From: Acetobacterium woodii
GTDB taxonomy: Bacteria; Bacillota; Clostridia; Eubacteriales; Eubacteriaceae
DNA: 64,000 nt
Direction of reading: 5' to 3'
Assembly: GCA_016213825.1 (NCBI GenBank)
Contig: JACQZP010000013.1
Coordinates: 1 to 64,000 of the forward strand
Shown: piece by piece, positions 7,655-15,756 of the stretch
Numbering within the stretch: the stretch's first letter is position 1
How the letters are laid out: the number at the start of each line of letters is the position of its first letter
Program-made: the position numbers and the translations under genes
Notes under the pieces: generated by a model
Database searches by the model: none
What the model saw: only the letters and a program-made list of their open reading frames with translations
What the model was told of the DNA's origin: nothing

Positions 7655-8740
7655 TTATTTCAATGATAAATTGCGTTGTAAATTGACCACAAAATCCTGA
7701 ATATTGGTAATAATGGATTTGGAGCTGAGACTACCGCGGTCTTTGAGTTTATTGACAACAAATTCAGAAATGTCCACGGTGTAAAAATAAACCGGGCGGA
7801 CCACGCCATCAACCACCTGATAAGATGGGGTCATGTTGCCGGTGGCAATGGTGTGGAGCTGGGTTGCCAGGCAAATGATGGTGGTTGCCTTTTTAGTATG
7901 GACCCGAAGTGCATCCTGAGCTCTGTAAACATCGGAATAGACCCCTGGTAAAGGACCATCATCCCGGATGGAGCCGGCTAAGACCATGGGAACTTTATTT
8001 TTGATGCAGGCACTGACAATACCATCTTCAATTTTATATTTTTCGATTAAATTATCTAGAGATCCGCAACCCCGAGCCCGATTGATGGTTTCGATATGGT
8101 GATAGTGACCCAGTGATTTATTTTCTTTGGAATATATATCCTGCCCTAAAGCGGTGTTAAAAAAGTGGGATTCCAAATCGTGGGTTGCCAGGGCATTTCC
8201 GGCAAAGAGGGCATCCACATAACCTGCTTCGACCAGGTGGGTCATGGCATTTCGGGAGTCTTGATCAAAGGTCACCGCTGGGCCAAGAACCCATAAGATA
8301 TAACCGTTATCCCGCTCGAATTCCAACAATTCGTAGAGTCGGTCATAATCTCGGGAATACGCAGTTTCTCGGGAGTTGGAGGTTCGAAACGAAAAATTGT
8401 CCCCCTCGTTCTGTTTTTTATTGAAGGCAAAATGATCGACATAAACACCGTTGCCACCGTCTTCGTGACGTCCGACAACAACCGCATCGCCTTTTCTGAC
8501 ATTTCTGAATTCGACGGCGTTTGGTCGATCGTTTTCGATGACAACCACGCAGTCCATCCGGCTTTCAGACATCAGTTGCCAAGAGTTATGAATTTTAAAA
8601 TACTCAGGAAAGATGGTGGTCGCATAAAAATTTTCAGGAACGACACCATCCATAGGAGCCGGCATGGTTCGGACACTGGGGGCTTTTTCAAAAAAGGTTT
8701 CGGTAAAGTCGGGAGCGATATAATCTGGTAATTTAAACAT
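7655..8740 (-). CDS. TIGR00300 / LOR-SDH-type protein, possible ornithine cyclodeaminase
   Basis: 361 residues, soluble. The whole protein matches the family annotated as TIGR00300 or the conserved LOR/SDH region. Members include the archaeal-type ornithine cyclodeaminase, which turns ornithine into proline and ammonia using NAD. Visible landmarks are GPAVTFDQDSRNAM, the DALFAGNALATHDLE segment and GSIRDDGPLPGVYSDV. The archaeal activity is known; the assignment here is by family only, and no arginine or ornithine gene is adjacent. GAGGTGC lies about 6 bases before the ATG. The gene may be read from its own promoter, since 214 bases separate it from the FmdE-like gene upstream. Confidence 0.75.
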   Translation of the reverse strand: MFKLPDYIAPDFTETFFEKAPSVRTMPAPMDGVVPENFYATTIFPEYFKIHNSWQLMSESRMDCVVVIENDRPNAVEFRNVRKGDAVVVGRHEDGGNGVYVDHFAFNKKQNEGDNFSFRTSNSRETAYSRDYDRLYELLEFERDNGYILWVLGPAVTFDQDSRNAMTHLVEAGYVDALFAGNALATHDLESHFFNTALGQDIYSKENKSLGHYHHIETINRARGCGSLDNLIEKYKIEDGIVSACIKNKVPMVLAGSIRDDGPLPGVYSDVYRAQDALRVHTKKATTIICLATQLHTIATGNMTPSYQVVDGVVRPVYFYTVDISEFVVNKLKDRGSLSSKSIITNIQDFVVNLQRNLSLK

Positions 8741-8954
8741 AGATGCACCTCATTAAGTAATTTGTTTAATTATAGCATATGAAATTAAGTGTTGGGATAG
8801 AATCTTAAACAGTTAGAAATATTATTGATAGTGGGCATAAAAAAACCAATATTCAATTCTCATGACAAGCTGTTGAAACGACTGAGCCGGTTCGCCAGGA
8901 TCTGCGTAAAAGAATAAATATTGGCAGGATCAATCATTAAAAAGGCCAGACAGG

Positions 8955-9359
8955 TTAGGACTTTTGGGGAAGCTCAAAGTGTGGTTTCATGAACTCAAAA
9001 AGTTTTGATGCGTCAGGTTCATTAAGTAGAAAAGCTTCTTTTTGATCTCGTTCCATTTCAGGAAGGTCTTTTAAAACCAATCGGATACTTTTTCCGGTGG
9101 TTTGGTTAAAAACAGAAAAGGCCTGATTACCGCCTTTAATAAAGAAGAGGTTACCTTTTTCCCCGGTGCATCCCAGTACCACCCGAATACCATCAACACT
9201 GCAGGACTCATTTTCAGCCACACAGACGATTTCATCACCAGCTTCAAAATCAATCGGGAGCGCTTTAATTATTTCCAGGGAAGCCCGAACACCAATGGCC
9301 AGACCGGGACAGTGATGGCCGTGATAGGCCACACATTTGGCCCATAATTCTTCATTCAT
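8955..9359 (-). CDS. FmdE-family protein
   Basis: 134 residues. It opens with the FmdE family landmark YHGHHCPGLAIG (about 13-24), followed by cysteines in NESCSVDG and LGCTGEKGN, which probably bind a metal. The family was named from the operon for molybdenum formylmethanofuran dehydrogenase and is common in anaerobes; its exact role is not settled. This copy is short and lacks the C-terminal zinc-finger part seen in longer members. AAGGAG lies 9 bases before the ATG. It follows the UPF0210 gene after a 74-base gap that contains a hairpin. Confidence 0.8.
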   Translation of the reverse strand: MNEELWAKCVAYHGHHCPGLAIGVRASLEIIKALPIDFEAGDEIVCVAENESCSVDGIRVVLGCTGEKGNLFFIKGGNQAFSVFNQTTGKSIRLVLKDLPEMERDQKEAFLLNEPDASKLFEFMKPHFELPQKS

Positions 9360-9382
9360 AGTTGTTTCTCCTTTTATTAAAA

Positions 9383-9411
9383 TAGGAGACCCGCTTTCGC
9401 AAGTCTCCCAA
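9383..9411 (-). terminator. Hairpin with GAAA tetraloop between UPF0210 and FmdE genes
   Basis: On the minus strand GGAGACTTGC-GAAA-GCGGGTCTCC forms a 10-pair stem with two G-U pairs, followed by TATTTTAA. It lies directly upstream of the FmdE ribosome site and may attenuate or end transcription from the upstream pair. The T-tract is short, so read-through is likely. Confidence 0.5.
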
Positions 9412-9433
9412 ATTACTGAAGCATGTTTGTTAA

Positions 9434-10792
9434 TTAATTTTTAAAGCTGTGAATCGGTGCGGGAATCTGTCCGCCGCGATTAATGAAAACAGAACAGTCA
9501 TTTTTATTGACCGCCATAATTGGGGCTCGTCCAAGCAGACCACCAAATTCAGCCGTATCGCCAACATCCTTGCCATAAACCGGAATAACCCGAACACCAG
9601 TGGTTTTATTATTGATGACACCAATGGCGGCTTCATCAGCTAAAATTCCCGAAATGGTGGAAGCCGGGGTATCGCCAGGGATGGCGACCATGTCGATGCC
9701 AACCGAACAAACGCTGGTCATCGCTTCCAGTTTGTCGAAGGTCAGGGCTCCGCATTCCACTGCTTCAATCATGCCTTCGTCTTCGCTGACTGGGATAAAG
9801 GCCCCGCTGAAGCCACCCACCGAGGTAGAGGCCATGATACCGCCTTTTTTAACGGCGTCATTGAGCATCGCAAGGGCGGCGGTAGTACCATGGGTACCAC
9901 AGTGCTGCAGTCCCATTTCTTCTAAAATTCGGGCAACGCTGTCGCCGATTTCTGGGGTTGGGGCCAGCGATAAATCTAAAATCCCAAAGGGAACATTGAG
10001 GCGTTCAGCCACTGTGGTGCCAACCAGATGTCCGGCTCGGGTAATTTTAAAAGCTGTCTTCTTGATGATTTCAGCCATTTCTCCGAAGGATGCATCCTGG
10101 GCTTTTTCAAGCGCCCGTTTCACAACACCGGGGCCGCTGACGCCGACGTTAAGAACTGATTCGGCTTCACCCACGCCGTGAAAAGCGCCAGCCATAAAGG
10201 GATTGTCTTCAACGGCATTGGCAAAGGCGACAAATTTAGCACAGCCAATCGAATCAGCATCCCGGGTCAGGTAAGCTGTTTCTTTAATCACTTCACCAAG
10301 ACGCTTTACAGCATCCATGTTTATGCCTGCTTTGGATGAACCAAGGTTGACTGACGAACAGACACAATTGGTAGTTGCCAGCGCTTCAGGAATGGAATCA
10401 ATTAGAATCCGGTCGCCTTTGGTAAAGCCCTTGGGCACCAGGGCCGAGAACCCACCAATAAAGTTAATGCCCACCGTTGCGGCGGCCGCATCGAGAATTT
10501 TGGCATATTCCACATAATTCAAATCATCACTGCTACCGGCGATAAGCGAAATCGGCGTTACCGAGATCCGTTTATTGACAATCGGGATCCCCAATTCATT
10601 TTCGATCCGTTCGCCTTCTTTAACTAAGTTTTCAGCCAGATGGGTGATTTTATCATAAATTTTTTGTCGGCTTTTCGCGCCGGAAGAATCGATGCAATCA
10701 AGCAAAGAAATTCCCATGGTGATGGTCCGGATATCCAGCCGTTCTTTTTCGATCATTCTTACCGTCTCTAGGACGTCCTTAAACATTGCCAT
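9434..10792 (-). CDS. UPF0210 / PFL-family protein
   Basis: 452 residues, full family length. It has the glycine-rich patches typical of UPF0210 proteins ([40 protein letters not shown]). The fold is related to glycyl-radical enzymes such as pyruvate formate-lyase, but I see no activating partner and the biochemical role is unknown. It is almost always paired with an ACT-domain protein of the UPF0237 family, as here: the ACT gene ends 12 bases upstream. The ATG at 10792 has AGGCGG upstream; a second ATG two codons later is possible. Confidence 0.85.
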   Translation of the reverse strand: MAMFKDVLETVRMIEKERLDIRTITMGISLLDCIDSSGAKSRQKIYDKITHLAENLVKEGERIENELGIPIVNKRISVTPISLIAGSSDDLNYVEYAKILDAAAATVGINFIGGFSALVPKGFTKGDRILIDSIPEALATTNCVCSSVNLGSSKAGINMDAVKRLGEVIKETAYLTRDADSIGCAKFVAFANAVEDNPFMAGAFHGVGEAESVLNVGVSGPGVVKRALEKAQDASFGEMAEIIKKTAFKITRAGHLVGTTVAERLNVPFGILDLSLAPTPEIGDSVARILEEMGLQHCGTHGTTAALAMLNDAVKKGGIMASTSVGGFSGAFIPVSEDEGMIEAVECGALTFDKLEAMTSVCSVGIDMVAIPGDTPASTISGILADEAAIGVINNKTTGVRVIPVYGKDVGDTAEFGGLLGRAPIMAVNKNDCSVFINRGGQIPAPIHSFKN

Positions 10793-10804
10793 AATTCGGC
10801 CGCC

Positions 10805-11074
10805 TTAAATGGTGTGCATGGCATTGAAAAGATCTTCATGCTGAATGCGGATGGACATGCCAATGGTGTTGCCGATTTCTTCCAGGGCGGCTTTAAGCAC
10901 ACCAAAATCCACAGACATATTTTTCATGTCGACTAGCATGATCATGGTGAAAAAATCATGCATAACTGTTTGACTGATATCCTCTATATTGACTTCATTT
11001 TCTGCCAAAATCTTTGATACATTATAAATAATACCGGTGCGGTCTTTTCCAATAACCGTAACTACTGCTCTCAT
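10805..11074 (-). CDS. ACT-domain protein, UPF0237 family
   Basis: 89 residues, a single ACT domain (ITVIGKDRTGIIYNVSKIL pattern near the N terminus, then NIEDISQTVM). ACT domains bind small ligands such as amino acids and regulate partner proteins. The partner is most likely the UPF0210 protein encoded 12 bases downstream, since this pair is widely conserved. TAAGGAG precedes the ATG by about 8 bases. First gene of the minus-strand unit. Confidence 0.88.
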   Translation of the reverse strand: MRAVVTVIGKDRTGIIYNVSKILAENEVNIEDISQTVMHDFFTMIMLVDMKNMSVDFGVLKAALEEIGNTIGMSIRIQHEDLFNAMHTI

Positions 11075-11108
11075 TGTTTAATAACTCCTTAATTTTCATT
11101 ATTACATT

Positions 11109-11137
11109 AGTTTAAACCAAAATACGTACAATCACAA
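11109..11137 (-). promoter_or_regulatory. Promoter of the ACT-UPF0210 unit
   Basis: On the minus strand TTGTGA, 17 bases, then TAAACT, ending about 35 bases before the ACT gene start. Positions and spacing fit the housekeeping sigma factor. Confidence 0.5.
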
Positions 11138-11272
11138 GTTATAATGTAGAAATCTTAAAGGAAAGACGATAGAGAATTTATTATTAAGCTTTTTGATATA
11201 AAATCAATACAAATGTTGTGAATTTTTAACAAAATAAATCGCTATTTTTTGCTTAATAGCCAGTTTCGTAAC

Positions 11273-11301
11273 TTGTGAAGGGTGGTGGAGTGTGGTATAA
11301 T
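11273..11301 (+). promoter_or_regulatory. Promoter of the dcw (division and cell wall) cluster
   Basis: TTGTGA, exactly 17 bases, then TATAAT at 11296-11301. It lies 45 bases upstream of mraZ and overlaps the MraZ box, so MraZ could block polymerase here. Confidence 0.75.
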
Positions 11302-11317
11302 GTGGAAGAAAATGGAA
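11283..11317 (+). promoter_or_regulatory. MraZ box: four TGG repeats spaced by 10 bases
   Basis: TGG triplets occur at 11283, 11293, 11303 and 11313, a strict 10-base period, in the contexts TGGTG, TGGTA, TGGAA and TGGAA. MraZ is known to bind direct repeats of a TGGGN-like pentamer spaced by five bases near its own promoter. The array spans the -10 element, which fits autorepression. Confidence 0.7.
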
Positions 11318-11345
11318 GAGCAAAGTAAGAAGGAGGGGGATCTGG

Positions 11346-11777
11346 ATGTTTTTTGGAGAGTATGAACATAATATCGACGACAAGGGACGATTGATCATTC
11401 CTTCAAAATTCAGAGAATCTCTGGGCGGGGAATTCGTTTTAACAAAAGGATTGGACTGCTGCTTGTTTGTTTTTTCAATGGAAGAGTGGGAGAATTTCGA
11501 AAGTAAATTAAAATCACTACCCGTATCGGATAAAGATGCGCGAGCATTTACCCGATTTTTCTTTGCCGGTGCTGCCGATTGTGAACTGGATCGACAAGGG
11601 CGGGCCAGTATTCCCCTATCGCTTCGCAAATATGCAAAAATAACAAAAGAGGTGACCATTATCGGCGTTTCAAATCGTTTGGAAATTTGGGACAGTCAAT
11701 TATGGTCCAGCTATAATGACAATGATGATCTAAACTATGAGGACATTGCCAATAACATGGCAATGCTGGGAATTTAA
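11346..11777 (+). CDS. mraZ: MraZ, transcriptional regulator of the dcw cluster
   Basis: 143 residues, with two AbrB-like SpoVT/MraZ repeats: the first starts [16 protein letters not shown] and the second holds the DRQGRASIP segment near residue 82. It binds repeats upstream of its own gene and represses the division operon. AAGGAGGGGG lies about 8 bases before the ATG. It is the first gene of the cluster and its stop codon touches the rsmH start (TAAATG), which suggests coupled translation. A four-repeat MraZ box overlaps the promoter just upstream. Confidence 0.97.
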   Translation: MFFGEYEHNIDDKGRLIIPSKFRESLGGEFVLTKGLDCCLFVFSMEEWENFESKLKSLPVSDKDARAFTRFFFAGAADCELDRQGRASIPLSLRKYAKITKEVTIIGVSNRLEIWDSQLWSSYNDNDDLNYEDIANNMAMLGI

Positions 11778-12734
11778 ATGAAACCTAAAACATTTTCTCA
11801 TACCACTGTTTTGCTGCGGGAATCCATCGAAGGCTTGGCCATTAAACCGGACGGCGTCTATGTGGATTGTACCCTGGGTGGTGGTGGACATTCCCAATGG
11901 ATTTGTGAATCATTGGATGAAAGTGGCATTTTGGTCGGTATTGACCAAGATGATTATGCTTTGGATTATGCAAAAGATCGTTTAGCAGCTTACACCTGCC
12001 AGCGTCATTTTGTGAAAAGTAATTTTGCCAGTTTAGCCAAGGTTCTAAAGAGCCTCCATCTCTTTGGGATCGACGGTATTCTATATGACCTCGGGGTTTC
12101 GTCATTTCAACTGGATGACGATACCCGAGGCTTTTCTTATCATAATGATGGACCGCTAGATATGCGAATGAATCAGTCAGCTGATTTAACCGCCGAAATG
12201 GTGGTCAATGACTATCACCCCGGGGAATTGAAAAAGATTCTATTTCTGTATGGGGAAGAAAAATTTGCCAGTCAAATTGTCAAGGCTATTGTCAGAGCCC
12301 GAGAAATAAAGCGAATCACCACAACCCTGGAGTTAAGCGAGATTGTCAAAAATGCTTACCCTCCGAAAGAACGTTTTAAAGAAAAACATCCCTCAAGAAA
12401 AACCTTTCAGGCCATTCGACTGGAAGTCAATGGGGAATTAAAAATATTGGAAGATGCCTTAACCCAAGGTCTTGATGCCTTAAAACCTGGTGGAAGAATG
12501 TGTGTGATCACCTTTCATTCCCTGGAAGATCGGGTTGTTAAGCATCTCTTTAAAGAGAAAGCCAATCCCTGCACCTGTCCGCCAGATTTCCCTCAATGTG
12601 TGTGTGGAAAACTACCGGAAGTAAAGCTTATTTCCAGAAAACCCATTGTTCCAGGTGTCGATGAGACTTCAGAGAATCGGCGTTCGCGAAGTGCCAAACT
12701 GCGGATTGCTGAAAAGCTGGGAACAGGAAGTTAA
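11778..12734 (+). CDS. rsmH: 16S rRNA (cytosine-1402-N4) methyltransferase RsmH
   Basis: 318 residues, the normal length. The SAM-binding motif is VDCTLGGGGHS (about 29-39), and family hallmarks GILYDLGVSSFQLD and KPGGRMCVITFHSLEDR follow. It methylates N4 of C1402 in 16S rRNA with SAM as donor, tuning decoding at the P site. A cysteine-rich CTCPPDFPQCVCG segment near the C terminus is typical of the family. It directly follows mraZ with no gap. Confidence 0.97.
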   Translation: MKPKTFSHTTVLLRESIEGLAIKPDGVYVDCTLGGGGHSQWICESLDESGILVGIDQDDYALDYAKDRLAAYTCQRHFVKSNFASLAKVLKSLHLFGIDGILYDLGVSSFQLDDDTRGFSYHNDGPLDMRMNQSADLTAEMVVNDYHPGELKKILFLYGEEKFASQIVKAIVRAREIKRITTTLELSEIVKNAYPPKERFKEKHPSRKTFQAIRLEVNGELKILEDALTQGLDALKPGGRMCVITFHSLEDRVVKHLFKEKANPCTCPPDFPQCVCGKLPEVKLISRKPIVPGVDETSENRRSRSAKLRIAEKLGTGS

Positions 12735-12751
12735 GAAAAAAGGAGCGTTCC

Positions 12752-13135
12752 ATGGCGACCACACAAAAAAGAGTAGCTACACCCAAAAAGAAAGAAAAGC
12801 GAATGACCATTAGTTCATATGTCATGATCATTGGTCTGTTAACATTTCTGGCGATGGTTGGAATATTGTTTCAACACGCTGAAATCACACAAAAAAACAC
12901 TGAAATCAGAAGTCTTCAGAAAACCCTGGAGGATGCGATTCAGGTCAATGACAGCAAGGAAGGTCAGTTAGTAACGAACATGAATCTCCAATCCATCGAA
13001 GCTCAGGCCCGAGGATATGGAATGACCGAGCCGGTTCAGGAACAATATCGGCGGGAACTGGTTACTGAAAAGAAGGATGAATCGATTATGTCGGATTCTG
13101 AAATTGTCAAAAGTTGGTTTGAAAATTTGTTTTAA
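12752..13135 (+). CDS. ftsL: FtsL-like septum formation protein
   Basis: 127 residues: a basic cytoplasmic N terminus (about 1-22), one membrane helix (about 24-43), then a coiled-coil external part (about 45-85). This is the FtsL/DivIC shape. FtsL joins FtsB/DivIC and FtsQ/DivIB to activate the septal synthase. Sequence identity in this family is low, so the call rests on topology and on its place between rsmH and the class B PBP. AAGGAG lies 8 bases before the ATG. Confidence 0.8.
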   Translation: MATTQKRVATPKKKEKRMTISSYVMIIGLLTFLAMVGILFQHAEITQKNTEIRSLQKTLEDAIQVNDSKEGQLVTNMNLQSIEAQARGYGMTEPVQEQYRRELVTEKKDESIMSDSEIVKSWFENLF

Positions 13136-13196
13136 GTTAGGGTTTATTTAAGCTGTGTCAGGTAAGCTTGAATAAATAATATTTTGGAGAAAAAAC

Positions 13197-15605
13197 GTGA
13201 ATATAAAAAAGAAGGCACAACGAGAGATTGGACCAGTCGGCAAACAGAATCGAATCATGATTGCCTTGGTTGTACTTTCATTGTGCTTAATTATTGTTAT
13301 TGGAAAATTGTTTTCCCTGCAAATTGTGAATTCAACCGGGAAATATGAACGACAGGTCGATCAATTGGTTGAAGAAGTGCCGATCAAAGCATCTCGGGGT
13401 GATATTTATGATCGTAACAAAAATGTCTTAGCTAAAGATTCATCGGCTACGGCATTAAATGTAATACCCTATGAAGTGGAGCAGCCAGAACGGTTAGCAA
13501 ATACGCTAAGCGCTAAGCTTGGCCTGAAATATGAAGACATTATGGCCAAAATATCGGTGCTGGAAAATGACATAGTCGAGGTCAAAACCGGGATTAGTCA
13601 GGGAGCCGCCGTAATTGTACTGAGTCATAATTTTGATGGGGTCACCATTGAAGATGGCACCTTATATTTTGAACCAATAAAAATTAAAGATCCTAAGGCA
13701 GTGGCGTCAGCAATATCCGGTGATTTGGATTATGATTATGAGTCACTTTATGATAAAGCTACCCGAAAAGAAAATCAGCCGGTACTCATCCGCGGTAAAG
13801 TTGATAACGCTCTGGCATTGGAAATCAAAGACTCAGAGGCGATCAAAGACGATTCAGGAGAAGTTCAAAGCTACAATGGGATTGAACTTTTAGATGACTA
13901 CCGTCGATACTATACCAATGGAAACTTTGCTTCCTACATTTTGGGATTTACCGGAATGGATTATAGTGGTTTATACGGTGTCGAAGCTACCTATAATGAT
14001 GTGCTCAGTGGCGAAGACGGCGTTGTTTATTTTCAAAAAGATGCGGATGGTAACCAAATCCCTTCCCAGACGAAAATTCTGAAAGAGCCGGTTCAGGGTG
14101 AAGATATCGTCCTGACCATTGATAGTAATATTCAGCTAATGGCTGAAAAAGCAGTGAAGGAAGCTGCTGCAACCTGGAAAACAAAAAGTGTTACCGCCAT
14201 TGTTATGGAAACAAAAACCGGTGAGGTGGTCGCCATGGCCACCACCCCGGATTATAATCTCAACGATCCCTTTACTTTAGATCCAACCTTTGCGGCAACC
14301 CATGCTGAAGACTTGGCTGGAAAAACAGATGAAGAAAAATTGGCCGAAATGTATAAAAATCAGGCAGTGAGTTTTATCTATGAGCCGGGTTCCACCTTTA
14401 AGGCACTTACTGGAGCAGCAGCGTTGGAAGAAGGGGTCATTACGCCAGATACAGTCGTCTATTGTGGCGGATCCATACAAATTGGGGATGCTGTCATTAA
14501 TTGTGCAACTGGTCCCCATGGCAGTGTTACGGTTTCAGATGCCATCGCTCATTCCTGTAATCCCGGTTTGGTTCAGATTATTGAAAAACTAAACCCAGAT
14601 GTTTTTTATCAATATGTTTATAATTTTGGACTGGGTCAAACAACTGGTATCGAGTTAGATGGTGAAGAGTCAGGGATTGTCAATCGTCTATCCACCGCCA
14701 ATGGGGGAGTCAATGAAGTGGATTATGCCACCTTTTCATTTGGACAGGGCCTGGCGGTTACACCGATACAAATTATAAGTGCGCTAAACTGTGTAGTAAA
14801 TGATGGGTATTATGAGAAACCGACAATCATTTCCAGTGAAACGAAAGGAGAACCGATTGAGTCGCCTAAGCAAATAATTTCAACAGAAACATCCTCTGCC
14901 ATGAGAGAAATTATGCGTAAGGTGGTCGGCTATGATGCCGACATGACCACACTTTCGGAAGGATATAGCATTGGGGGAAAAACGGGAACAGCGGAGAAAT
15001 TCATTAATGGTGAGTATTCCAGCTCTAAATACGTTACCTCATTTTATTGTTTTTCACCGGTAGAAGATCCTAAATATTCGGTTTATGTGGTCTTGGATGA
15101 ACCGGCGGCCGGAGCCTACGGGAGTACCAGTGCAGCCCCAACCGCAATTAGTTTAATGAAACAAGCGCTTAATTATAATTCGGCGGATGCCACAAGTACC
15201 GGAGGCGCTACGCAGGAGATTCAAAGTGGAACGATTACTGTTCCAGATCTTGTTGGCCAAAATAGTGATTTTGCCGCCAGCATCCTTAATGAAAAAGGGA
15301 TAAAATATTCGATTGATCCAACAACTACGGGCAGTACTGTTATCAGTCAAAGTGTGCCGACAAATTCTGTGTATGATCCGAACACTGAACTTGTTCTGGC
15401 TCTGGGTGATTCGGGTACGGACACTGCTGGTACGGTTGTTGTTCCTGATTTAAAAGGTCTGTCCATCCAAAGCGCCAACGAAATCTTGACGGGATTGAGC
15501 CTGAAACTTAAAATCACCGGCAATGGATTTGCATCAAGTCAGACTCCGGCACCAACAACAGTTGTCGATAAGGGCAGTGACGTCAGCGTAACGTTTACCC
15601 CATAG
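13197..15605 (+). CDS. Class B penicillin-binding protein with two PASTA domains
   Basis: 802 residues. One N-terminal membrane helix (about 21-43), a dimerisation domain, then the transpeptidase with all three active-site motifs: S399-T-F-K, S453-C-N and K595-T-G-T. Two PASTA domains close the protein (about 680-740 and 745-802, starting VPDLVGQ and VPDLKGL). It cross-links septal peptidoglycan outside the membrane, as PBP2B or SpoVD do. PASTA domains are known from both the division and the sporulation forms, so the two cannot be told apart here. The start is GTG at 13197 with TTGGAG 8 bases upstream. A terminator follows, so murF is read at least partly from its own promoter. Confidence 0.92.
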   Translation: MNIKKKAQREIGPVGKQNRIMIALVVLSLCLIIVIGKLFSLQIVNSTGKYERQVDQLVEEVPIKASRGDIYDRNKNVLAKDSSATALNVIPYEVEQPERLANTLSAKLGLKYEDIMAKISVLENDIVEVKTGISQGAAVIVLSHNFDGVTIEDGTLYFEPIKIKDPKAVASAISGDLDYDYESLYDKATRKENQPVLIRGKVDNALALEIKDSEAIKDDSGEVQSYNGIELLDDYRRYYTNGNFASYILGFTGMDYSGLYGVEATYNDVLSGEDGVVYFQKDADGNQIPSQTKILKEPVQGEDIVLTIDSNIQLMAEKAVKEAAATWKTKSVTAIVMETKTGEVVAMATTPDYNLNDPFTLDPTFAATHAEDLAGKTDEEKLAEMYKNQAVSFIYEPGSTFKALTGAAALEEGVITPDTVVYCGGSIQIGDAVINCATGPHGSVTVSDAIAHSCNPGLVQIIEKLNPDVFYQYVYNFGLGQTTGIELDGEESGIVNRLSTANGGVNEVDYATFSFGQGLAVTPIQIISALNCVVNDGYYEKPTIISSETKGEPIESPKQIISTETSSAMREIMRKVVGYDADMTTLSEGYSIGGKTGTAEKFINGEYSSSKYVTSFYCFSPVEDPKYSVYVVLDEPAAGAYGSTSAAPTAISLMKQALNYNSADATSTGGATQEIQSGTITVPDLVGQNSDFAASILNEKGIKYSIDPTTTGSTVISQSVPTNSVYDPNTELVLALGDSGTDTAGTVVVPDLKGLSIQSANEILTGLSLKLKITGNGFASSQTPAPTTVVDKGSDVSVTFTP

Positions 15606-15612
15606 TAATTTA

Positions 15613-15650
15613 AAAGAAAAGCGAGGGGGCAAATCCTTGCTTTTCTTTAT
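15613..15650 (+). terminator. Terminator between the PBP gene and murF
   Basis: A 14-pair stem (AAAGAAAAGCGAGG with CCTTGCTTTTCTTT, one G-T pair) with an 8-base loop. The T-tract is part of the stem, so it may be a partial terminator that splits the dcw cluster into two units. Confidence 0.6.
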
Positions 15651-15669
15651 GTTCAAAGTTTGATATAAT
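15641..15669 (+). promoter_or_regulatory. Extended -10 promoter upstream of murF
   Basis: TGATATAAT at 15661-15669 is an extended -10 element (TGnTATAAT). The matching -35 position holds only TTTTCT, which is tolerated with an extended -10. It follows the terminator directly and can restart transcription for murF and the genes after it. Confidence 0.6.
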
Positions 15670-15756
15670 GTCATGGTCTTTTTGGACAGATGATCTTGCC
15701 GAAAGCATCGAATGATACTTGACGCAAAATAAAGAGAAAGTTCAGGTTGTTTATTG

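Noticed and set aside
9600-10181. Plus-strand 193-residue frame inside the UPF0210 gene
   Set aside because: Rich in S, T, P and A as expected for an antisense shadow; the minus-strand protein is a clear family member.
11204-11659. Minus-strand 151-residue frame over mraZ
   Set aside because: It lies antisense to the clear mraZ gene and its promoter, with no ribosome site and low-complexity composition.
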